From contig CALHST010000051.1 in NCBI GenBank assembly GCA_938038825.1, positions 1 to 16,492 of the forward strand: a stretch of 16,492 bases of DNA, in the 5' to 3' direction. This DNA is from an uncultured Paracoccaceae bacterium. Its GTDB lineage: Bacteria; Pseudomonadota; Alphaproteobacteria; Rhodobacterales; Rhodobacteraceae. The notes under the pieces were generated by a model. The model had not been told where the DNA came from and ran no database searches. It saw only the letters and a program-made list of their open reading frames with translations. Below are positions 11,113 to 16,492 of the stretch, piece by piece. The translations under genes were made by a program, and so were the position numbers. Position 1 is the stretch's first letter. Each line of letters begins with the position of its first letter.

Positions 11113-12228
11113 ATGACACTCACAAAGACCCTGATGGCCACAACAGTTCTGACATTTGCAGCGACAAGTGTTTTTGCTGATGGGCACAAAGCTGACTCCA
11201 TGACCGCTGTGTCCTGGGGCGGTGCTTACCAAAAATCTCAACAGCGCGCGTATACAGAACCTTATGCTGCCGCGAATGACGGCCTGGAAGTGATCTGGGA
11301 CGAAAGCTCGGCGGAAGCTGTGGCCAAACTGCGGGCGATGAACGAAGCGGGCAATGTGACCTGGGACATCGTTGACGTTGTTGCAGCGGACGCGATCCGT
11401 CTGTGCGACGAAGGTCTGGCGATGGAAATCGACGCGGACGAAGTTCTTGCCGCGGCGCCTGATGGCACGTCTGCGTCTGACGATTTTGGCGATCTGTTGG
11501 TTTCCGACTGCTTTATTCCACAAATCGTGTATTCCACAACAATGGGTTATCGCACGGATCTGGTTCCGGCTGGTGCGGAAGCACCAAACGACATCTGCGA
11601 TGTGTTTGACCTGGCGACATATCCCGGTAAGCGCGCGCTGGAAAAGCGCCCCATCAACAACATGGAATGGGCGTTGCTGTGTGATGGCGTCGCCAAATCA
11701 GACGTCTATGACGTTTTGGCCACCGAAGACGGTCAAGAACAAGCCTTAGCGAAACTTGACACCATCAAAGACAGTGTTGTGTGGTGGTCTGCCGGTGCGG
11801 ACACGCCACAATTGCTGGCGGATGGCGAAATCTTTATGGGGTCCACCTATAACGGTCGCCTGTTCAGCGTCATCGAGGAGCAAAAGCAGCCCGTCGCTAT
11901 CATGTGGGACGCGCAGGTATTTGACCTTGACGGTTGGATTATCCCAACAGGCCTGCCAGAAGACCGTCTGGCGCGCGTGATGGATTTCGTGAAGTTTGCG
12001 ACAGACACGCAGCGTCTGGCAGATCAAGCCAAGTACATCTCTTATGGTCCTGCACGTGCATCCTCTGCACCGCTGGTTGGAAAGCACGCGGATCTGGGGA
12101 TCGAAATGGCACCACACATGCCAACAGATCCAGCCAACGCACAGAACACGTTCTTGTATAACTACGAGTTCTGGGCAGATTATCGCGACGACATCGACGC
12201 GAAATTCCAAGCGTGGCTCGCGAAATAA
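11113..12228 (+). CDS. periplasmic substrate-binding protein of a PotD-like ABC importer
   Basis: This is an extracellular solute-binding protein of the spermidine/putrescine-binding (PotD/PotF, SBP family 1/8) type, 371 residues. A Sec signal peptide is clear: a lysine near the start, a hydrophobic core ATTVLTFAATSVFA and probable cleavage after A22 before DGHK. The mature start has the typical VSWGGAYQKSQQRAYTEPY, followed by WDIVDVVAADAIRLCDEG. Later blocks WWSAGADTPQLLADGEIFMG and DLDGWIIPTGLPEDR suit the ligand cleft and hinge. Cysteines near 97, 137, 160 and 190 could form periplasmic disulfides. The ATG has a GGGAG ribosome site. A REP doublet follows 10 bases after the stop. Polyamines, amino-acid derivatives or other small cations are possible ligands, and the sequence alone does not decide. 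Confidence 0.9.
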   Translation: MTLTKTLMATTVLTFAATSVFADGHKADSMTAVSWGGAYQKSQQRAYTEPYAAANDGLEVIWDESSAEAVAKLRAMNEAGNVTWDIVDVVAADAIRLCDEGLAMEIDADEVLAAAPDGTSASDDFGDLLVSDCFIPQIVYSTTMGYRTDLVPAGAEAPNDICDVFDLATYPGKRALEKRPINNMEWALLCDGVAKSDVYDVLATEDGQEQALAKLDTIKDSVVWWSAGADTPQLLADGEIFMGSTYNGRLFSVIEEQKQPVAIMWDAQVFDLDGWIIPTGLPEDRLARVMDFVKFATDTQRLADQAKYISYGPARASSAPLVGKHADLGIEMAPHMPTDPANAQNTFLYNYEFWADYRDDIDAKFQAWLAK

Positions 12229-12237
12229 AGCATCCAG

Positions 12238-12259
12238 CGTGAGCTGAAGCTCACCCTAC
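12238..12259 (-). repeat. REP-like palindrome, copy 3 (variant B, reversed)
   Basis: Its reverse complement is identical over 22 bases to copy 2 (1958-1979): GTAGG head, GTGAGCT-TC-AGCTCAC stem, final G. It lies 10 bases after the stop of the binding-protein gene and forms an inverted doublet with copy 4. Confidence 0.85.
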
Positions 12260-12271
12260 TTGTTAAAATTC

Positions 12272-12305
12272 TCTCTGGGCGTTCGATACCTGAAACGCCC
12301 AGAGA
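12272..12305. terminator. perfect 12-bp hairpin inside the second REP doublet
   Basis: TCTCTGGGCGTT (12272-12283) pairs perfectly with AACGCCCAGAGA (12294-12305) around a 10-base loop. No T-run follows on the + strand. On the minus strand the bases after it read GAATTTTAAC. Behind a binding-protein gene and before the permeases, it most likely stabilises the upstream message or attenuates read-through. It occupies most of the 54 bases between REP copies 3 and 4. Confidence 0.6.
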
Positions 12306-12313
12306 CCCTCCAT

Positions 12314-12335
12314 GTAAGGTGAGCTTTAGCTCACG
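12314..12335 (+). repeat. REP-like palindrome, copy 4 (variant A, forward)
   Basis: Identical over 22 bases to the reverse complement of copy 1 (1851-1872): GTAAG head, GTGAGCT-TT-AGCTCAC stem, final G. It ends 25 bases before the DUF1330 ATG. The doublet 12238-12335 therefore has the same variant composition as 1851-1979, but in mirror order. Confidence 0.85.
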
Positions 12336-12360
12336 TCTGCTGACAGAAAGATCCAAGCTC

Positions 12361-12648
12361 ATGCCCAAAGGTTACATTATTGGCCATATCACGGTGAACG
12401 ACCCGGAAGCCTATAAAGAATACGTCGAAAAGGACACGCCGATCTTGTTGGGGCACGGCGCCAAGCCGCTGGTGCGTGGCGGCGCATCCCAGACCATGGA
12501 AGGCGAAGAATTCTCCCGGCATGTGGTGTTTGAGTTTGACACCTATGAGGCCGCATTGAACGCCTATAACGACCCAAAATACCAAGAGGTCATGAAGATC
12601 CGTCACCGCACCGCGACTTCGATGATCATTGTTGCGGAAGGCGCATAA
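12361..12648 (+). CDS. DUF1330 family protein
   Basis: This 95-residue protein of the DUF1330 (ferredoxin-like, dimeric alpha-beta barrel) family begins MPKGYIIGHITVNDPEAYKEY. It then has the family GHGAKPLVRGG (31-41), EGEEFSRHVVFEFDTYEAALNAY (in parts 47-58 and 59-69) and a final strand MIIVAEG. The biochemical role of the family is unknown. Related barrels include monooxygenases and isomerases. The start ATG has a weak AGAAAGA site, and open frame further upstream runs into the REP repeat and is not coding. It lies inside the ABC operon, ending 2 bases before the TTG of the first permease, so it is very probably co-expressed with the transporter. Confidence 0.87.
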   Translation: MPKGYIIGHITVNDPEAYKEYVEKDTPILLGHGAKPLVRGGASQTMEGEEFSRHVVFEFDTYEAALNAYNDPKYQEVMKIRHRTATSMIIVAEGA

Positions 12649-12650
12649 AC

Positions 12651-14288
12651 TTGAGTGATGCCAGCACATCGAACGGCCCTGTCCTTGCGGCAGATGGTAC
12701 GCCGCTGAAACGCAGCCTTGCGCGGTCTTTGCGGATGCAAAAGACCCGCGCCTTGTTGCTGATAGCGCCGCTGTTGGTTTTTGTGCTGATCACTTTTATC
12801 GCACCGATCGCGGATATGTTGTTCCGCTCGGTCGAAAACCAAATTGTTTCTGACACATTGCCCGAAACCACCATAGCTTTACGCGGCTGGGACCCAAAGG
12901 GCGAAGACTTGCCCGACGAGGCCGTCTTTGAAGCACTGTTCAATGACATGCAGCTTGCCACCGAGCGCAAACGCCACACCAGCCTTGGGACCCGGCTGAA
13001 CTATGAACAAGTCGGGATCTCCTCCTTGTTCCGCCAATCCGGTCGCAAGATCAAGGACATCGGTGAAGTCTGGCAAGACCAATTCGAGGATCTCGATGCG
13101 TTTTGGAAAAAGGGTGAAAACTGGGCTGAACTACTGGGCACCGAAAGCTGGGTCGCCTCTGCCAAAGACTGGAAAAAGGCAGATGGCGCGCAGCCGCGTT
13201 TTCAGGCACGTGCTGACGTTGCCGCCGCCCTGCCCCAAACGCTGGCGGCCTATCAGGATTTTGCCGACTTCACTCAGCTGGAAGACAACAAGGCGCTCTA
13301 TAAGGAAGATCCATGGGGCAAAGTCTATGTCGCCTTGCATGCGGATCTCAACGCCTCGGCTGATGTCTCGGCACTCACCGGTCCCGGCGCGGATGTGCTC
13401 AAGGCCGCCGCCATTGCCGCACCGGGCTTTGAAACCGTGTCTTATCGGGACGCGTTTATCGATATCCATGACGGTTGGGCCAAGCTCGACAATTGGCGCG
13501 CCATTCAGACATATGCCGCGTCCTACACACCGGGGTATTTCCTAAACGCTGTGGATATGCAGATCGGGCCGGACGGCGCTGAAGCGCGCCCGGAAAACCA
13601 ACAGATCTATATCAGGCTTTTTGGCCGCACGCTTTATATGTCGCTGGTCATCACCTTTGCCTGCATCGCCTTGGGCTATCCTGTGGCGTGGCTGCTTGCC
13701 AACCTGCCCATGCGCACGGCGAACCTTCTGATGATCCTTGTGCTGCTGCCCTTTTGGACATCCCTGCTGGTGCGCACCTCGGCGTGGAAGGTGATGCTGC
13801 AACAGCAAGGTGTCATCAACGATGTCCTTGTCTGGCTTGGTATGGTGGCAGAGGACGGGCGCCTTGTGATGATCAACAACCAAACCGGCACGATCATCGC
13901 AATGACCCATATCCTGCTGCCTTTCATGATTTTGCCGATGTATTCCGTGATGCAGACCATTCCGCCCACCTATCTGCGCGCGGCCAAATCCCTTGGCGCG
14001 ACGAACTGGACAGCGTTTTGGCGTGTCTATTTCCCACAGACCATTCCGGGCATTGGTGCGGGCAGTATCCTCGTGTTCATTCTGGCCATCGGCTATTACA
14101 TCACCCCTGCGATTGTGGGCGGTACGACCGGCGTCTTTATCTCGGATCGGATCGCATATCACATCTCGTCCTCTCTGAATTGGGGATTGGGCGCGGCCCT
14201 TGGGGCCATTTTGCTGGTTGTGGTGCTGATCCTTTATTGGGCTTACGATCGCATCGTGGGCATCGACAATGTAAAGCTCGGAGGCTGA
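12651..14288 (+). CDS. PotB-like ABC permease with a large periplasmic insertion
   Basis: This is the inner-membrane permease subunit of the importer. It starts with TTG (12651) behind GGAAGG (12636-12641). No ATG fits the frame nearby. The first membrane segment (about 33-56, ALLLIAPLLVFVLITFIAPI) is followed by a hydrophilic stretch of about 265 residues (57-322), where the usual PotB has a short loop. After it comes the normal permease core: segments near 325-350, 357-377, 412-434, 470-492 and 513-533, and the EAA loop RAAKSLGATNWTAFWRVYFP (443-462) that contacts the ATPase. Total 545 residues against about 280 for PotB. The insertion lies on the periplasmic side and might touch the binding protein. 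It contains no domain I recognise. The stop is 4 bases before the next permease start. Confidence 0.9.
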   Translation: MSDASTSNGPVLAADGTPLKRSLARSLRMQKTRALLLIAPLLVFVLITFIAPIADMLFRSVENQIVSDTLPETTIALRGWDPKGEDLPDEAVFEALFNDMQLATERKRHTSLGTRLNYEQVGISSLFRQSGRKIKDIGEVWQDQFEDLDAFWKKGENWAELLGTESWVASAKDWKKADGAQPRFQARADVAAALPQTLAAYQDFADFTQLEDNKALYKEDPWGKVYVALHADLNASADVSALTGPGADVLKAAAIAAPGFETVSYRDAFIDIHDGWAKLDNWRAIQTYAASYTPGYFLNAVDMQIGPDGAEARPENQQIYIRLFGRTLYMSLVITFACIALGYPVAWLLANLPMRTANLLMILVLLPFWTSLLVRTSAWKVMLQQQGVINDVLVWLGMVAEDGRLVMINNQTGTIIAMTHILLPFMILPMYSVMQTIPPTYLRAAKSLGATNWTAFWRVYFPQTIPGIGAGSILVFILAIGYYITPAIVGGTTGVFISDRIAYHISSSLNWGLGAALGAILLVVVLILYWAYDRIVGIDNVKLGG

Positions 14289-14292
14289 CATC

Positions 14293-15468
14293 ATGGCTGC
14301 CCTGACCCCCGTCACCCGCACTGCCCCATCTTTTTACGTGCCTGTTGTTGCAGCCTTTGGTGCGCTTGCTGGGCTTTTTGTCGGCACGGCCCAAGGGTCT
14401 GGCCTTTTGGGGATTGTCTTGGGTGCACTTGTCCTGGCTGCCCTGGCTTTTGGTGCGCCCCAGTTTGGCAATGAAAGCACCGCGCGTTGGGGGCTGGTTG
14501 GGGTTCTTGGTGTGGCCGGCTTTGCCCTTGGCGCCCTGCCCGGCGCGATCATCGGCGCCGGATTTGGGTGGTTTTTTGGGTGGCTGATCTTTTGGCTGTA
14601 TGAATCGCGATATCGTATGCGCCTCGCCCCCTATCTGACACCGGGTCAAGTGCTGTGGCATTACACGTTCCGGGTGATCTGCGGGCTGATCTTCACCTTT
14701 CTGATCACCCCGATCATCGTGGTCATGCCGCTGTCGTTCAACGCGCAAGACTTCTTTACCTTCACGCCCGAAATGCTGCGCTTTGACCCTGCCGGCTATA
14801 GCCTGAAGCATTATCGCGACTTCTTTACCTCGGACGATTGGCAGCAGGCCCTTAGCAATTCGCTGAAAATCGCACCCGTCGCGACCTTGCTGTCCGTTAC
14901 CTTTGGGACACTGGCAGCCATTGGCCTGTCGCAACCCCATGTGCCGTTCCGTCGGGCCATCATGGCGATCCTGATTTCACCGATGATTGTGCCGCTCATT
15001 ATCTCGGCTGCAGGCATGTATTTCTTTTATTCCCGCGTCGGCTTGCAAGGCACGTTCTTGGGGGTGGTTTTAGCCCATGCCGCCCTTGGCATCCCGTTTG
15101 TGATCATCACGGTGACGGCAACGCTGGTGGGCTTTGACAGCTCGCTTACACGCGCGGCCGCCAATATGGGCGCCAACCCTGTGACCACGTTCTTTCGGGT
15201 GCAAATGCCGCTGATCCTGCCCGGCGTGATTTCCGGTGGCCTGTTCGCGTTTATCACGTCTTTTGACGAGGTCGTGGTGGTGCTGTTCGTCGGTTCTGCA
15301 GGACAGCAAACCCTGCCATGGCAGATGTTCACTGGCCTGCGCGAGCAGATCTCACCCACTATTCTGGCTGTGGCCACGATCCTTGTCGGGATCTCGATCA
15401 TCTTGCTGACTGTCGTGGAACTCTTGCGCCGCCGGTCAGAACGTCTGCGTGGTTTAAGCCCCGGCTAA
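14293..15468 (+). CDS. PotC-like ABC permease with extra hydrophobic N-terminus
   Basis: This is the second permease of the importer. Residues 120-380 match a PotC-type subunit: first core segment about 127-147 (ICGLIFTFLITPIIVVMPLSF), others near 195-213, 222-245, 255-277, 309-331 and 358-378. The EAA loop RAAANMGANPVTTFFRVQMP is at 287-306. The first 105 residues are added: several glycine- and alanine-rich hydrophobic stretches (about 15-34, 37-54, 67-84 and 86-103) that look like three or four extra membrane spans. They are followed by a basic YESRYRMR. The usual PotC is about 265 residues and this one is 391. The ATG follows the other permease by 4 bases. Together with the ATPase and the binding protein it completes one importer. 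Confidence 0.9.
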   Translation: MAALTPVTRTAPSFYVPVVAAFGALAGLFVGTAQGSGLLGIVLGALVLAALAFGAPQFGNESTARWGLVGVLGVAGFALGALPGAIIGAGFGWFFGWLIFWLYESRYRMRLAPYLTPGQVLWHYTFRVICGLIFTFLITPIIVVMPLSFNAQDFFTFTPEMLRFDPAGYSLKHYRDFFTSDDWQQALSNSLKIAPVATLLSVTFGTLAAIGLSQPHVPFRRAIMAILISPMIVPLIISAAGMYFFYSRVGLQGTFLGVVLAHAALGIPFVIITVTATLVGFDSSLTRAAANMGANPVTTFFRVQMPLILPGVISGGLFAFITSFDEVVVVLFVGSAGQQTLPWQMFTGLREQISPTILAVATILVGISIILLTVVELLRRRSERLRGLSPG

Positions 15469-15498
15469 AAACCACCCGGTGCAAACAAAGGCAAAGTG

Positions 15499-15954
15499 AT
15501 GCCCGACCAGATCCAAATCCGGCCCGCGCAGCCATCAGACGAACTTGCCATCCAAACCTGTGCGAACCTCGCCTATCACGGTTACGTGGCGCTTATGGGC
15601 CAAAAGCCCGCACCGATGGTGGCTGACTTCGCCGCTTTGATTGCGGCGGGTCATGTCCATGTGGCGGAGAGCGCACACAACGTGCTGGGGTTCATCGTCT
15701 TTTACCAAAAGTCAGACGGTTTCATGCTTGAAAATGTTGCCGTGCGCCCGGATGCTGCAGGTCAGGGGATCGGTAAACGCCTAATCGCCGTTTGCGAAAT
15801 GGCGGCGCAACGATCAGGCGCCACATCTGTTCACCTTTACACCAATGAAAAAATGACAGCGAACCTGTCGATCTATCCGCATCTGGGATATCGCGAAACA
15901 GATCGTAAAACAGAAGATGGATTCAATCGCGTCTATTTCGAAAAATCTATCTAG
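15499..15954 (+). CDS. GNAT-family N-acetyltransferase
   Basis: This 151-residue protein has the GNAT fold: the N-terminal IQIRPAQPSDELAI, a hydrophobic strand NVLGFIVFYQ (61-70) and the acetyl-CoA motif A NVAVRPDAAGQGIGKRL (79-95, with Q89xxGxG/K). It ends with motif B (SVHLYTNEKMTANLSIYPHLGY, around 110-131) with the C-terminal tyrosines usual in the family. The acceptor substrate is unknown. The ATG at 15499 has AAAGG (15487-15491) with 7-base spacing, and a GTG just before it would add one residue. It follows the second permease by 30 bases and is the last gene of the operon. A role in modifying the imported compound (for example an amine) is possible, but this is inference. Confidence 0.9.
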   Translation: MPDQIQIRPAQPSDELAIQTCANLAYHGYVALMGQKPAPMVADFAALIAAGHVHVAESAHNVLGFIVFYQKSDGFMLENVAVRPDAAGQGIGKRLIAVCEMAAQRSGATSVHLYTNEKMTANLSIYPHLGYRETDRKTEDGFNRVYFEKSI

Positions 15955-15980
15955 GACACGCCGGCTAACACCAACAACAC

Positions 15981-16008
15981 AAAAAAGGGCGCTCTGTCAG
16001 AGCGCCCT
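15981..16008 (-). terminator. intrinsic terminator between the GNAT and PhoX genes
   Basis: AGGGCGCTCT-GTC-AGAGCGCCCT (15986-16008) is a perfect 10-bp stem. Read on the minus strand it is followed by six T, so it is a strong terminator for the PhoX gene, which ends 34 bases away. The + strand side lacks a good T-run, but the hairpin may still serve the ABC operon. Confidence 0.85.
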
Positions 16009-16042
16009 AATTGCTGTTCAGGTATCGCCGGAAAACCTGCGA

Positions 16043-16492
16043 TTATCCGACCAAGGCACCGTCATCGCGGGTCACCGCAACAATGGCCGAACGTGGCAGA
16101 CTGCCCTCGCCGTCCGGGAATGGCGCTCCGGGGTGCTGGATGCCGACAAACATGGTGCGTTTGTCCGCAGACCATGTCAGACCTGTGACTTCCGCACCGT
16201 TGGGTCCGGTCAGGAAGCGGCGAATTTCGCCAGTCAAAGGATCGCCTGCAAGCATCTGGTTGTTGCCCATGCCTGCAAAGTCGCCTTCGTTGTTGTCCTT
16301 CCCATCCGTCTGGATCCAGATCAACCCGGTCGAGTCGATCACCATCCCATCAGGTGAGTTAAACAGGTTGCCCTCGTTCACGTTGGACGACCCGGCATTT
16401 GGCCCATCTGTATGGACGGTCGGGTTGCCCGCCATCACATACAAATCCCAGTCAAACGTGGACTTTCCGTGATCTTGGTTATGCGGACGCCA
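16043..16492 (-). CDS. PhoX-family (DUF839) phosphatase, C-terminal part
   Basis: The 149 C-terminal residues of a larger protein run off the window edge. On the minus strand the edge reads WRPHNQDHGKSTFDWDLYVM. It continues with MAGNPTVHTD, NLFNSPDGMVIDSTGLIWIQTDG (in two parts), MGNNQMLAGDPLTGEIRRFL, GAEVTGLTWSADKRTMFVGI and QHPG, ending TRDDGALVG. The NSPDG...WIQTDG, GNNQML and EVTGLT...NIQHPG-type blocks are those of PhoX, a calcium/iron beta-propeller alkaline phosphatase exported by Tat that releases phosphate from organic phosphate esters and is common in marine bacteria. The signal peptide and most metal ligands lie outside the window, so activity cannot be judged. Its terminator is at 15981-16008. 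Confidence 0.88.
   Translation of the reverse strand, partial: WRPHNQDHGKSTFDWDLYVMAGNPTVHTDGPNAGSSNVNEGNLFNSPDGMVIDSTGLIWIQTDGKDNNEGDFAGMGNNQMLAGDPLTGEIRRFLTGPNGAEVTGLTWSADKRTMFVGIQHPGAPFPDGEGSLPRSAIVAVTRDDGALVG

Noticed and set aside
1851..12335. Reading the REP copies as a CRISPR array or as ends of a 10-kb composite transposon
   Set aside because: There are only two short doublets with unrelated, unequal inner sequences and no cas or transposase gene. The inverted arrangement is already present within each doublet, and the 10 kb between them are ordinary operons.
1..16492. Urea-specific importer (urtABCDE) or nickel transporter genes
   Set aside because: None are present. The only importer here is PotABCD-like.
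1..16492. tRNA, rRNA, insertion sequence or integrase genes
   Set aside because: No cloverleaf with T-loop, no rRNA-like sequence and no transposase or integrase motif was found on either strand.

Overview
The window looks like a chromosomal piece of a marine alphaproteobacterium of the roseobacter group (Rhodobacteraceae). This is judged from protein flavour, moderate-to-high GC with tightly packed genes and ATGA stop/start overlaps, a DUF1127 protein, a PhoX-type phosphatase and the intergenic sequence style. No species can be named from the sequence alone.

Left part (1-8454): a KDPG aldolase gene (eda) is followed by a complete nickel-urease set, all on the + strand: ureD, ureA, ureB, then ureC, ureE, ureF, ureG. 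The urease row is interrupted twice. Between ureB and ureC sits a tightly coupled three-gene cassette (Tat-exported cyclase-family hydrolase, AhpD/CMD-like protein, SRPBCC protein). It is followed by a 369-base, heavily structured non-coding stretch with a possible minus-strand small membrane-protein ORF and a minus-strand intrinsic terminator. Between ureC and ureE sits a DUF1127 gene with a 322-base hairpin-rich leader. UreABC is the enzyme (urea to ammonia and carbamate/CO2), and UreD, UreE, UreF and UreG load nickel.

Middle (8455-9891): ureG ends in a hairpin-rich convergent junction with a minus-strand quinone-oxidoreductase-like MDR gene. A divergent promoter region separates that gene from the next operon.

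Right part (9892-15954): a PotABCD-like ABC importer operon runs ATPase, periplasmic binding protein, DUF1330 protein, two permeases and a GNAT acetyltransferase. Both permeases carry extra sequence: a periplasmic loop of about 265 residues in the first and an added hydrophobic N-terminus in the second. The window ends with the 3' part of a minus-strand PhoX-family gene and its terminator.

The most striking non-coding signal is a family of four 22-bp REP-like palindromes in two inverted pairs (REPIN-like doublets). One pair lies between ureA and ureB and the other between the binding-protein gene and the DUF1330 gene. Two sequence variants occur, one of each per pair, so the second pair is the mirror image of the first. 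Other items worth attention are ureD (recognisable coding extends upstream of any ATG/GTG/TTG) and an insertion of about 18 residues in the N-terminal part of UreC.
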